DNA of 64,000 bases from an uncultured Nocardiaceae bacterium (GTDB taxonomy: Bacteria; Actinomycetota; Actinomycetes; Mycobacteriales; Mycobacteriaceae). Below are positions 8,341 to 16,347 of this stretch, one piece after another (positions within the stretch are counted from its first letter, which is position 1; the number at the start of each line of letters is the position of its first letter). Where the stretch lies: NCBI GenBank assembly GCA_936936565.1, contig CAKZIX010000121.1, positions 24,209 through 88,208 of the forward strand, in the 5' to 3' direction. The notes under the pieces were generated by a model that was given only the letters and a program-made list of their open reading frames with translations, was not told the origin of the DNA and ran no database searches. Made by a program: the position numbers and the translations under genes.

Positions 8341-9834
8341 TCAGGCGGCCGTCGTGCGATCGGCGGCGTAGCGGCTGCCGAAGCCGGACCAGGCAAGCCG
8401 GCGTTCTCGCCGGGCGTCTTGCTGGACGGTGGATTTCTTGTTGATGACCAACGTCTTTCGGGATGCGGTGGTGTAGGCGGGCCAGTTGTCGCGGGGCGTG
8501 CCGGAGCTTGCGAAGGCCAGCCAGTGGCCCTGCACTTCGTTGCGGACGGTGCGGAAGCCGTCGAGCGCATAGGACGCCGCGGTGGCCGCGGGCAACCAGT
8601 CCAGACCGAACACGGCCAGCAGATCGGTGGCGTGGGTGGCGCCGATTCCCAAGCGCCGCACCACCATCGGTGCGTAGTCGTAGCGGTAGTGGTAGGTCGG
8701 GGCGACCTGGCTGTGGCCCTCCACCACGCGCAGCGTCGGCAGCCAGAACACCCGGTCGCCGCCGAGCCGGATCGCGGCCCGGCGGTCCGGATAGCCGGGG
8801 TAGGCGGCGATCACCCGGTCCCGGTACGCCGGGTCGATGACGTCGAACATGCGCTCGATGCGCTTCGGGTTGGTGGGCAACTGATCGAGGAATCGGGCGA
8901 AGAGCATGCCCTCGTCGTCGCACGTGCCCGCGATCAGCGGCACGGGATGGGTGCGCCCGGCCCGGTAGGCCGACAGCGGTGCCTCCGGCAGGAACTCCCC
9001 GTCCACCACCGACGCGTTGACGAAGAATCCGGGGGTTTCCCGCGTTACCCGTAGCCCGGCCTTGGCGGCGGCGATGCCCAGCTCGCGCGCCTCGATGGTG
9101 CCCAGATCGGCGGGATCGATGCCGGCTTCGTCGAGCAGCTCACGCGCGAGCCGCCGCGCGGTGTCGGCGTCGAGCGCCCAGTCGGCGGGCGGGCTCTGCG
9201 CGATGGCGCGGTGGAAGAGCCCCTTCGCCGCGGGCGTGGCCAGCAGGGTCGTCACACCCAATGCGCCCGCGGACTCGCCGAAGACCGTGACGTTGCCCGG
9301 ATCTCCGCCGAACGCGGCGATGTTGCGCTGCACCCATTCCAGGGCCGCCACCTGATCGCGCAGCCCGAGGTTGGAGTCGTAGCCGTACTCGCTGAAGTCG
9401 GTGAAACCGAACACCCCGAGCCGGTAGTTGCACGACACGACCAGCACGTCGCCGCGGCGGACCAGCTCGGTGCCGCTGTACATGGCGAGCGCCGACGTGC
9501 CGAACGAGTTGCCGCCACCGTGGAAGAACACCATGACCGGACGCGGCGTGGTGCTCGGCTCGGCCGGTGCGGTGACGTTGAGAGTCAGGCAATCTTCGCT
9601 GACCGGCTGAAATGTGGTGCGGCCCAGCTGCGCACCCGTGCGGTGCTGCATCGCGGCGAAGGCGAACACCGTGGCATCGCGCACTCCGGCCCACTCCGGC
9701 ATCGGCTGTGGGGCCCGAAACCGCAGCTCGGCGACGGGTGGGGCGGCGAAGGGAATGGCCCGCCAGCGCAGCACCGCACCTTCGCGGCGTCCGCGCACGC
9801 GGCCTTCGGCGGTCTCGATTGTCGTCGTTGACAT
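8341..9834 (-). CDS. Type-B carboxylesterase
   Basis: 497 residues of the alpha/beta-hydrolase carboxylesterase/lipase (COesterase) family. Visible elements: oxyanion loop FFHGGGNSFGTS, the nucleophile elbow GESAGALG with catalytic Ser, CDDEGML in the acid region, and a candidate His in GATHATDLLAVFG. No signal peptide, so probably cytoplasmic. It hydrolyses carboxylic esters; the natural substrate cannot be inferred. ATG 9834 gives the family-standard start (TTTIETAEGRVRG). It follows the disulfide oxidoreductase gene by 8 bp on the same strand. Confidence 0.9.
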   Translation of the reverse strand: MSTTTIETAEGRVRGRREGAVLRWRAIPFAAPPVAELRFRAPQPMPEWAGVRDATVFAFAAMQHRTGAQLGRTTFQPVSEDCLTLNVTAPAEPSTTPRPVMVFFHGGGNSFGTSALAMYSGTELVRRGDVLVVSCNYRLGVFGFTDFSEYGYDSNLGLRDQVAALEWVQRNIAAFGGDPGNVTVFGESAGALGVTTLLATPAAKGLFHRAIAQSPPADWALDADTARRLARELLDEAGIDPADLGTIEARELGIAAAKAGLRVTRETPGFFVNASVVDGEFLPEAPLSAYRAGRTHPVPLIAGTCDDEGMLFARFLDQLPTNPKRIERMFDVIDPAYRDRVIAAYPGYPDRRAAIRLGGDRVFWLPTLRVVEGHSQVAPTYHYRYDYAPMVVRRLGIGATHATDLLAVFGLDWLPAATAASYALDGFRTVRNEVQGHWLAFASSGTPRDNWPAYTTASRKTLVINKKSTVQQDARRERRLAWSGFGSRYAADRTTAA

Positions 9835-9842
9835 ACCCAACC

Positions 9843-11285
9843 CTAACCGGAACGGCGGGCCTCGAGGATCCGCAGCCAGACTTCGCTGACCGTCGGATAG
9901 GCGGGCACCGCATGCCACAACGTCTCCAGCGGCACCGCCCCCGCGATCGCGATCGTCGCGGCGTGCAGCAGATCGCCCACGTCGGGGCCGACGAACGTGG
10001 CGCCGACGATCGTGTCGCTGGCGTTGTCGACGACGATTTTCGCGCGCCCGGCATAGTCGTCACGGTGTAGATAGCTGCCCGCCACCGCGATGTCCAGCTT
10101 GATCACGCTCACGTCGATGCCGTCGTCGCGGGCCTGGCGCTCGGTGCGCCCGACCCAGGCGACCTCGGGTTCGGTGAAGATCACCTGCGGGACGTGGTGC
10201 TTGTCGGCCGTCGCGCGATAGCGCGGGCCGGACAGTTCGCGGCCCTCGGCGCGGGCGGCGATGACGTCGCCGCAGATGCGGGCCTGGTACTTGCCCATGT
10301 GGGTGAGCGGGGACCGACCGGTCACGTCGCCGACGGCGTAGAGCCAATCGCCGGAGACTCCGCGCACTCCGAGATGGACGTCGGTCGAGACGGTGCGGCC
10401 CTCGATCAGCCCGAGCGCAGACAGTCCGACCCCGGTGGAAGCGGGGCTGCGCCCGGCCGCCACCACGATCTCGTCGACCTCGACGCGGGACTTGTCCACC
10501 GTCAGGGTGATCGGGCCGCCGTGCACGCATCCCGTACCGCTGGAATTGATCTCGGGACGTTCGACCGCGGTGAGCTTGGCGCCGAAGCGAATCTGCGCGC
10601 CCCGGTCGGTGAGTCCGGCGGCTACCCGCTTGCCGGCGAACTTCTCCGCGCCGGTCAGCAGGGCGGGCCCGCGCACGATCATGAGCAGTTCCTCGACGCC
10701 CAGGTCGAGCAGCCAGGTGGCCGCTTCGCAGGCGACGACGCCGCCCCCGAGCACCGCCACGCGGCGCGGCACTTCGTGCAGATTGGTGACGTCGCGCGAG
10801 GTCCACGGCCGCGCGGCGCGCAGCCCGCGGATGTCGGGAACCGTTGCGGTGGAACCGGTTGCGAGGACGACGGCGTGCCGGGCCCGGAGCAGACGCTCGT
10901 GGCCGTCGGTGCTCACCAGCACCTGCCGCTCGCCGGCGAGGCGGCCATGACCGCGGACCACGTCGATGCCGTTGTCGTTGGCCCACTTGACTTGTGACGA
11001 GTCGTCGAGCGAATGCACAAAGGTGTCACGTCGTTTCAGGACGGCGGGCACATCGAGCTTGCCCGCGGCGGACACCCCGTGCATGGCGTGGGCGGCGGCA
11101 AGCACGCGTCCCGGCCGCAGCAGCGCCTTGCTGGGCATGCAGGCCCAGTAGGAGCATTCGCCGCCGACCAACTCGTGCTCGACGAGCGCGGCGGTCCGGG
11201 TGCTGCCGGAAATCGCGTAGCTTGCCGCGTTTTCCCCGACCGGGCCGCCGCCGATGACGATCACGTCGTAGTCGTCGTTTGGCAT
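9843..11285 (-). CDS. FAD-dependent pyridine nucleotide-disulfide oxidoreductase, Lpd-like
   Basis: 480 residues with the flavoprotein disulfide-reductase layout: N-terminal FAD loop YDVIVIGGGPVGENAASYA, redox pair CSYWAC (Cys-x4-Cys) in GGECSYWACMPSK, NAD(P) loop VAVLGGGVVACEAATWL, FAD segment LYAVGDVTGRSPLTH and a C-terminal dimerisation domain. The usual His-x-Pro-Thr of Lpd (HAHPT) reads PAYPT here, so the catalytic base is altered. That points away from a standard dihydrolipoamide dehydrogenase and toward an uncharacterised reductase of this superfamily. It overlaps the end of the DUF4386-like gene by 25 bp. Confidence 0.85.
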   Translation of the reverse strand: MPNDDYDVIVIGGGPVGENAASYAISGSTRTAALVEHELVGGECSYWACMPSKALLRPGRVLAAAHAMHGVSAAGKLDVPAVLKRRDTFVHSLDDSSQVKWANDNGIDVVRGHGRLAGERQVLVSTDGHERLLRARHAVVLATGSTATVPDIRGLRAARPWTSRDVTNLHEVPRRVAVLGGGVVACEAATWLLDLGVEELLMIVRGPALLTGAEKFAGKRVAAGLTDRGAQIRFGAKLTAVERPEINSSGTGCVHGGPITLTVDKSRVEVDEIVVAAGRSPASTGVGLSALGLIEGRTVSTDVHLGVRGVSGDWLYAVGDVTGRSPLTHMGKYQARICGDVIAARAEGRELSGPRYRATADKHHVPQVIFTEPEVAWVGRTERQARDDGIDVSVIKLDIAVAGSYLHRDDYAGRAKIVVDNASDTIVGATFVGPDVGDLLHAATIAIAGAVPLETLWHAVPAYPTVSEVWLRILEARRSG

Positions 11286-11929
11286 GGCTCAACGGTAGTC
11301 TGCGGCGCGGTTTCCGGCCCGGCGGAACGCCTCAGCAGCAGTCCCGCGAAGCAGATCAGCCAGCCGCTCCACAGCACATATCCGACGAAGTTGCCCAGGT
11401 CGGTCAGCGGCACGCCGAGCGGGGTGAGAATTCCCGTGGCGATCATGGCGGCGCTGAGCGCGCCGAGCCCGTGAAACCAGCGCGGCAGGCCGGGCAGCGC
11501 GCGCAGCACCAAGATCGTCCAGCCGGCGGTGAGCGCATAGCCGAGGGCTTCGCCGAGCAGCGTGCCGAGCACACGGTGCGCGAGTTCGAAGGCCGCGACG
11601 TCGCCGGTGGCGGCGAAGTGCGGCACCAGCAGCGGCCAGCGCAGCAGCCCGATCGTTTGCACGACGGCCGCCGCGATTCCCGCGGCGACGGCGGCGCGCA
11701 TCGGCGCTAGCCGCCCGATGCGAATCGCGATCGGCGCGAATGTCGCTGCGGCGGTGGCCATCACGGTGAACCAGATGGTGACGTGAGTCTGTTCGGCGCG
11801 AAACGCGGTGAGGATCTGCGCGGTGGGCCGAGTGAGCACGTCGGGGTAGTCGAAAACGGTGCCGAGCACGGTGAACGCGAGGTTCATGGCGACGGCCGAC
11901 AGGACGAGCAAGGCGGCGGTGAGACGCAT
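11261..11929 (-). CDS. DUF4386-like integral membrane protein
   Basis: 222 residues with about six hydrophobic segments, including MRLTAALLVLSAVAMNLAF, AAAVAAGIAAAVVQTIGLL and the C-terminal GYVLWSGWLICFAGLLL. The TVFDYPDVLTRPTAQILTAFRA segment after the first helix is characteristic of DUF4386-type proteins. Function unknown. ATG 11929 starts directly at the first membrane segment. It is divergent from a TetR regulator, and two perfect palindromic operators lie between them, so it is very probably the regulated target. Its 3' end overlaps the next gene by 25 bp. Confidence 0.8.
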   Translation of the reverse strand: MRLTAALLVLSAVAMNLAFTVLGTVFDYPDVLTRPTAQILTAFRAEQTHVTIWFTVMATAAATFAPIAIRIGRLAPMRAAVAAGIAAAVVQTIGLLRWPLLVPHFAATGDVAAFELAHRVLGTLLGEALGYALTAGWTILVLRALPGLPRWFHGLGALSAAMIATGILTPLGVPLTDLGNFVGYVLWSGWLICFAGLLLRRSAGPETAPQTTVEPCQTTTTT

Positions 11930-11942
11930 GGGTAATCCTTGG

Positions 11943-11976
11943 CTGTACGGGGTACAGGTGTCTGTACGGGGTACAG
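11943..11976. promoter_or_regulatory. Twin perfect palindromes, TetR operator pair
   Basis: The 15-mer CTGTACGGGGTACAG occurs twice, at 11943-11957 and 11962-11976. It is a perfect 6-3-6 inverted repeat, and the two centres are 19 bp apart. The pair fills the gap between the DUF4386-like gene (starts 11929, leftward) and the TetR gene (starts 11985-11991, rightward). Spacing and symmetry are those of a two-dimer TetR operator repressing both genes. Confidence 0.8.
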
Positions 11977-11990
11977 TACAGCGCGTGGTG

Positions 11991-12626
11991 ATGCGCAAGT
12001 CAAGACAGTTCAGCGACGAACAGATCGTGGCGACCGCGCTCGAGCTGCTCGACGGCGGCGGCGCCGACGCGGTGTCGATTCGGTCCGTGGCGACGCGGTT
12101 GGGCGTGAACCCGAACGCCGTCTACACCTACGTGGCCAGCCGCGCGGACCTGGAGCGGCTGGTGGCCGAACACATCCTCGGCGCGGTTGCGTTTCCCGGC
12201 GCCGCGGCGTCGTGGGCGGACCGGATCGTGCGGTTCGCGGCGGATCTGCGCGCCGAGCTACTCCGGCATCCCGCCGTGGCGCAGCTGCTCATGCGCGCCC
12301 CGATGGACGGCGCCGCCGCCCGCGCCGTCGGGGAATGGCTCATGGCCGCATTGGCCGAGGGCATGGACGCCGAAGATGCCGCTCGGACAACCTATCTCGT
12401 CATCGTGCACGTGCTCGGCTCCGTCGCGCTGGAGGCCGCGGAGACGGCCGGTGTCCCGCCTTTGCCGCCCGAGTCCGAGCGCATCGCCCAGCGCCGGGGC
12501 GCACTCGCCGACGTCGATGCCCAGCGTTGGCCGCGGACCGCAGCGGCCCGAGACGTCATGGCCGACTGGATTTCCGGCGCCCAGTTCGAGTGGGGACTGC
12601 GGCGAATCCTCGGAGTCCAGCGCTGA
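11991..12626 (+). CDS. TetR-family transcriptional regulator
   Basis: 211 residues. The N-terminal helix-turn-helix reads FSDEQIVATALELLDGGGADAVSIRSVATRLGVNPNAVYTYVASRADLERLV, classic TetR. The C-terminal ligand-binding domain (VGEWLMAALAEGMDAEDAARTTYLVIVHVLGSVALEAAE) resembles TetR_C-type actinobacterial members. ATG 11991, or GTG 11985/11988, follows the twin operator by only 8-14 bp, so the message may be leaderless. It likely represses itself and the divergent DUF4386-like gene; inducer unknown. Confidence 0.9.
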   Translation: MRKSRQFSDEQIVATALELLDGGGADAVSIRSVATRLGVNPNAVYTYVASRADLERLVAEHILGAVAFPGAAASWADRIVRFAADLRAELLRHPAVAQLLMRAPMDGAAARAVGEWLMAALAEGMDAEDAARTTYLVIVHVLGSVALEAAETAGVPPLPPESERIAQRRGALADVDAQRWPRTAAARDVMADWISGAQFEWGLRRILGVQR

Positions 12627-12631
12627 TCGAG

Positions 12632-12877
12632 CTACTGCAGGTAGCCCTCGACCCGGCCGGCTGGGTTCACCGTGGCATCGTCGGGCGACTGCCCCGCCTC
12701 GCGGCGAGCCCGGCGCTGGCGCAACAGATCCCAGCACTGATCGAGCGTGGTCTCGAGCTCGGCCAGACGAGCCTGCTCGGTGGCCGGATCCAGCGTTCCC
12801 GCCTCCGTCTGCGACCGCAGCCGGTGTTCGGCGTCGACGAGCTCGGTGATCCGGGCCAAGATGTCGTTGTCGCTCAT
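12632..12877 (-). CDS. DUF2630 family protein
   Basis: 81 residues, predicted mainly helical and acidic. The order NDILARITELVDAEHRLR, then LETTLDQCWDLLRQRRARREAG, then DPAT and a C-terminal NPAGRVEGYLQ matches the short DUF2630 proteins of actinobacteria. Function unknown. Its ATG overlaps the stop of the MocR gene by four bases (ATGA), so it is translated with that regulator. It converges on the TetR gene with 5 bp between them. Confidence 0.8.
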   Translation of the reverse strand: MSDNDILARITELVDAEHRLRSQTEAGTLDPATEQARLAELETTLDQCWDLLRQRRARREAGQSPDDATVNPAGRVEGYLQ

Positions 12878-14349
12878 AACGACAGCTTACGCAGCGCGCG
12901 CTCGAGCACCGGGCGTTCGTAGGCGGTGTACCCGAGCACGATGCCGAACGTCCGCTCGTTCCCACGCCGGGGTTGTCGGGCGGTGTCGGGGGCGTGTTGG
13001 GGCGGTGGTGCAGCGGTGTGGTCCGCGCCGTTGCCGTGGTGTGGGGATTGTGGTGCGGAGTGGTGACTGTGGTGTCGGAGTTGTGGCGCGGCATTGCCGT
13101 CCCGGTGCGGCGCGATGTCGTCGACGTGCCAGTAATGGCGACCCAGGCCGTCGAGCACGATCCCGCGGCCGCGGGCATGTTCGATTGCCGCGGTCTCTGC
13201 GCCGAGATCGTCCCAAATCAGCACCACATGCCCGCCCGCTTCGTCGCCTTGCACCGTAATACCTTGGGCGCGAAAGTGATCCACCACTATGCTGCGCCGT
13301 TCGGCAAGTTCGCGACGCACGCGGCGCAGATGCCGGGCCAAGTCCCCGCCGGCGGCGAACTCGGCGAACACCAGCTGCGCCGCCGCACTCGGATGGGCAC
13401 CTACCGAGATCCGGTGCCGGACAACCGCATCGGCGATCTCCGGCGGGGCCACCAGCCAGCCCACGCCGAGTGTGGGCGTCAGAATCTTGCTGCTGGTTCC
13501 CAGGTGCACCACCACGTCCGGTGCGAGCGCGGCCAACAGTGGCAACGGTGCTGCGTCGTAACGTAATTCGCCGTCGTAGTCGTCTTCGATGAGCAATGTT
13601 CCGGTGGCCCGCGCGTATTCGACGAGCGCGACGCGGCGAGCCGCCGGCATCCGGTAACCGAGCGGAAATTGGTGCGCCGGAGTGCAATACACCGCCTTCG
13701 CCGCGGCCGGGATGGCGTCGACCACCAGCCCGTGCCGGTCGACCGCCACCGGCACCGTGCGGATGCCGGCGGCCCGCAGCGCGCCCACCGCCCGCAGGTA
13801 GCCGGGCTCCTCGACGGCGACCGTGTCGCCGGGGGAGAACAGCGCGGCAGCCAATTCCCCTGCGGCCACGCCGGTTCCGGTTGTCGCGAGCACGTCCACC
13901 GGCCCGCCGAGCCCGCGGTGGCGAAGTAGGTGCTCGGTGATCGCGGCCCGGAATTCCGGCACGGCGCGCCGTTCCGAGTGCCCCAGTGCGGGGCGATCGG
14001 AGGCCCGTCGCCACGCCCGCCGCCACGCCGCCGGGTCCAGCACGGCCAGGCACGGTGCCCCCGGCGCCAGGTCCACGGACGTCGGTTCGGCGGCGGGCTG
14101 CGTGGAATCCACGTGCCGGACAACCGAATGCGGCGCTGCGCTGACATACGTGCCGGAGCCGCGACGCCCTTCCAGCCACCCCTCCGCGTGCAACTGCTCG
14201 TAGGCCGCTGCCGTCACTGTGCGGCTCACACCCAACCGCGCGGCCAGGGCGCGCGAGGACGGCATCCGCTCACCGGTGCGCACGTGTCCGGCCACCGCGG
14301 CCTCGCGCAGCGCGTTCGCGACCTGTACGGCAAGCGGTGTTCGCGACAT
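12874..14349 (-). CDS. MocR/PdxR-type GntR regulator with aminotransferase-like domain
   Basis: 491 residues. The N-terminal GntR winged helix (GERMPSSRALAARLGVSRTVTAAAYEQLHAEGW) is fused to a class-I aminotransferase fold. PLP-site residues are visible: IEDDYDGELRYD and the Schiff-base lysine in HLGTSSKILTPTLGVGW. Such regulators sense PLP, often to control vitamin B6 genes. Here the divergent neighbour is a PNPOx-like protein. Oddity: between GLGRHYW and GIVLGYTAYE, where relatives have a few residues, about 55 residues rich in His, Pro, Ala and Asn are inserted (DNA about 12960-13120), from low-complexity DNA. Confidence 0.88.
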   Translation of the reverse strand: MSRTPLAVQVANALREAAVAGHVRTGERMPSSRALAARLGVSRTVTAAAYEQLHAEGWLEGRRGSGTYVSAAPHSVVRHVDSTQPAAEPTSVDLAPGAPCLAVLDPAAWRRAWRRASDRPALGHSERRAVPEFRAAITEHLLRHRGLGGPVDVLATTGTGVAAGELAAALFSPGDTVAVEEPGYLRAVGALRAAGIRTVPVAVDRHGLVVDAIPAAAKAVYCTPAHQFPLGYRMPAARRVALVEYARATGTLLIEDDYDGELRYDAAPLPLLAALAPDVVVHLGTSSKILTPTLGVGWLVAPPEIADAVVRHRISVGAHPSAAAQLVFAEFAAGGDLARHLRRVRRELAERRSIVVDHFRAQGITVQGDEAGGHVVLIWDDLGAETAAIEHARGRGIVLDGLGRHYWHVDDIAPHRDGNAAPQLRHHSHHSAPQSPHHGNGADHTAAPPPQHAPDTARQPRRGNERTFGIVLGYTAYERPVLERALRKLSL

Positions 14350-14373
14350 GCGGTCGACCGAGATGGGCAGCTC

Positions 14374-14412
14374 GTCTACACAAGTGGCCTTTCGAAATGT
14401 CTACAGATTGGC
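14374..14412. promoter_or_regulatory. Direct repeat between MocR and PNPOx-like genes, candidate MocR site
   Basis: GTCTACACAAGTGGC (14374-14388) and GTCTACAGATTGGC (14399-14412) form an imperfect direct repeat, 25 bp start to start, in the 100-bp divergent promoter. MocR/PdxR regulators are known to bind paired direct repeats, so this is the best candidate operator. Assignment to MocR is inferred from position. Confidence 0.5.
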
Positions 14413-14449
14413 TATGTGCAGATGCCAATGTACGCCGCAGGCTGGGATC

Positions 14450-15196
14450 ATGAACGAGACAGCGACACCCATCGACGCCGTGGCCTCCGCCATCACCTCG
14501 CCTGCTGTTCCCGATGTCGAGTCGCCGGGCGACGGTGCCCACGAAGCCCTGGCGGAGCAACCGCTGTCGCCGACGGCGCGCAGTACCGTGCGCCGGATGC
14601 GTGAGCGTGCCCGCGTCGATCGTGCCGACCTGTACGCCGTGCTCGACGCCGCGTCCGTGTGCCACCTCGGTGTCGTCGCCGACGGCGCGCCGGTCGTCCT
14701 TCCCACCTGCTACGGCCGCGACGGAAACACCCTCTACCTGCACGGTTCCACCGGCGCCCGAAGCCTGTGGGGCGACGGCGAGGTGTGCGTAACCGTCACC
14801 TTGCTCGACGGCATCGTGTACGGCCGGTCCGTCATGCACTGTTCGGCCAACTACCGGTCCGCCGTCGTGCACGGTCGGCTACGCGCCCTCGACGGCGCCG
14901 ACAAACTGCACGGCTTGCGCGTCATCGTCGACCACATGACGCCGGGCTGGTGGGACCACGCGCGCTCGCCGTCCCGCAAGGAACTTGCCGCCACCGCCGT
15001 CCTCGCACTCGATCTCAGCGAGGCTGCCGTCAAGGTACGCACGGGCGACCCCGGCGACGATCCCGCCGACATCGCGCGCGGCGGAGTCTGGGCCGGCGTG
15101 CTTCCGCTGCGCCAGGTGTGGGATCCGCCGATCCCCTCCACCGACCTGGAGTCGGCCCTCGACGTGCCCGACGTGGTCACCGCGCGCGTCGGATGA
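14450..15196 (+). CDS. Pyridoxamine 5'-phosphate oxidase-like (split-barrel flavin-binding) protein
   Basis: 248 residues from ATG 14450. After an N-terminal extension of about 50 residues, the split-barrel FMN-binding fold appears (RADLYAVLDAASVCHLGVVADGAPVVLPTCYGRDGNTLYLHGST, then SVMHCSANYRSAVVHGRLR). This branch of the PNPOx-like superfamily contains flavin- or F420-binding reductases and heme-interacting proteins. True B6 oxidase activity is not shown by the motifs. It is divergent from the MocR regulator, and regulator-target pairs of this type are common, so PLP-linked control is plausible. Confidence 0.8.
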   Translation: MNETATPIDAVASAITSPAVPDVESPGDGAHEALAEQPLSPTARSTVRRMRERARVDRADLYAVLDAASVCHLGVVADGAPVVLPTCYGRDGNTLYLHGSTGARSLWGDGEVCVTVTLLDGIVYGRSVMHCSANYRSAVVHGRLRALDGADKLHGLRVIVDHMTPGWWDHARSPSRKELAATAVLALDLSEAAVKVRTGDPGDDPADIARGGVWAGVLPLRQVWDPPIPSTDLESALDVPDVVTARVG

Positions 15197-15314
15197 TCGG
15201 CTGCTGGGCATGTTGACGCGGGCGAGGGGCTGACAAGCCTGAGGGTGCCGCGGAGATTGTTGTCCGCGGGGTTGGGAGTGAAGGGCCTCGGCGGATGCAA
15301 GGTTTGTCGTCGGT

Positions 15315-15389
15315 GGGACTGAGTGTCCACTTTCGGCGACGAAACGGCCGAATGTGCCTCGGAATCGTCGAAACTGGACGCTCAGTCCC
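15315..15389 (+). repeat. 75-bp palindromic element, copy 1
   Basis: Begins GGGACTGAGTGTCCACTTTC and ends CTCAGTCCC. The two ends are inverted repeats of about 24 bp with a few mismatches around a centre of about 27 bp, so the element can fold into a long hairpin. A copy of the same length in the same orientation is at 16400-16474, with roughly seven differences. Together they bracket the DUF559 gene. No transposase is present, so it resembles a REP/MITE-type element. Confidence 0.8.
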
Positions 15390-15456
15390 GCTCGACCAGG
15401 CGTTCAGCGGTTGTCCACAACCGCGCATCCATCCACAAGCTCGGGTAATAGCCCAG

Positions 15457-16347
15457 GTGACACCGCTGGAAGTGTCCATCGTCTGTGCGACGCTGCCGCT
15501 CGTGTACGGAATCCGAACGCGTCGGCAGTTGCTCGACGCCGGGGTGTCTACCTCCACCATCGCGCGGCGTTGTCAGTCGGGTGCCTACGAGCGGCTGTTG
15601 CCGGAGATCTACGCGACCGATCCGCCGTCCATGTTGGCGCGGTGCTATGCCGTCACGCTGTGGCTGCCGATGGCGACGCTGAGCCACCGAACCGCAGCGT
15701 GGCTGCACAACTGGAGCGATGCACCGACAGTTGTCGAGGCCACTGTCCCGCCGGACAAGCGGGTCCGCCCACCGCGGTGGTTGCGGATCTACCGGAGTGA
15801 TCTGCCGGGCGAATCGATATCGGACGCATGGGATTTGCCGGTCACCACAGCCCCGCAGACGTTGGTCGACTGCATCGCCGTGCTGCCCCGGACTGCTGCC
15901 GACGCGCTGGTCGACCAGGTGCTGCCTGCGATCGGCAGCGACGCGGTGCTGCGCACCACAGCGCGCGCCCAGCGCCGCGGCAACAAGGGTGCCTGCCAGC
16001 AGCTTCGTCTGGCGGCGATCGGCGCGGCGTCGGAGCCCGAACGTCAGCTCGGGCGCGAGTTCAACTCCCGGCACTTCAGGTTGGCGGTCAACGCGCCGGT
16101 CGGCCCGTACTTCGGCGACTTCGTCGACTACCTGGGCAAGGTGGTGGTCGAGGTCGACGGCCGTGAATTCCACTCCACGCCAGAGGTGTTCCGGCGGGAC
16201 CGGCACCGCCAGAACTGGATGGTCCGACACGGATGGCTGGTGCTGCGATACAGCGCATTCGATGTGCTGCGCGATCCCGGCGCCGTCGCCGACGAGGTCA
16301 TCGAGGTGGTGCGTCGGCGTCGGCGGTCACGTCGGCGTCGGGGTTGA
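15457..16347 (+). CDS. DUF559 domain protein with AbiEi-like N-terminal winged helix
   Basis: About 296 residues from GTG 15457 (GTG 15472 also possible). Domains in order: winged helix GIRTRRQLLDAGVSTSTIARRCQSGAYERLLPEIYAT (type IV antitoxin AbiEi N-terminal type); LSHRTAAWLHNW; a linker; and a C-terminal DUF559/Vsr-like nuclease fold with YFGDFVDYLGKVVVEVDGREFHSTPEVFRRDRHRQNWM. The D, VEVDG and H residues match a restriction-endonuclease-like core. No toxin partner is adjacent. Flanked on both sides by 75-bp palindromic elements. The very C-terminus is an Arg-rich run. Confidence 0.75.
   Translation: MTPLEVSIVCATLPLVYGIRTRRQLLDAGVSTSTIARRCQSGAYERLLPEIYATDPPSMLARCYAVTLWLPMATLSHRTAAWLHNWSDAPTVVEATVPPDKRVRPPRWLRIYRSDLPGESISDAWDLPVTTAPQTLVDCIAVLPRTAADALVDQVLPAIGSDAVLRTTARAQRRGNKGACQQLRLAAIGAASEPERQLGREFNSRHFRLAVNAPVGPYFGDFVDYLGKVVVEVDGREFHSTPEVFRRDRHRQNWMVRHGWLVLRYSAFDVLRDPGAVADEVIEVVRRRRRSRRRRG

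Noticed and set aside
5934..8570. 878-residue frame on the minus strand
   Set aside because: Antisense to cobF and the Fpg/Nei gene, both with clear motifs. Long antisense frames arise from third-position GC bias.
15295..15456. Longer N-terminus of the DUF559 protein reaching into the palindromic element
   Set aside because: The 75-bp element also encodes a similar peptide downstream of the gene, so the shared peptide reflects the repeat, not the protein. The AbiEi-like domain starts after GTG 15457.
15457..16347. Complete AbiE toxin-antitoxin system
   Set aside because: Only the AbiEi-like winged helix is present, fused to a DUF559 fold; no AbiEii nucleotidyltransferase gene is adjacent.
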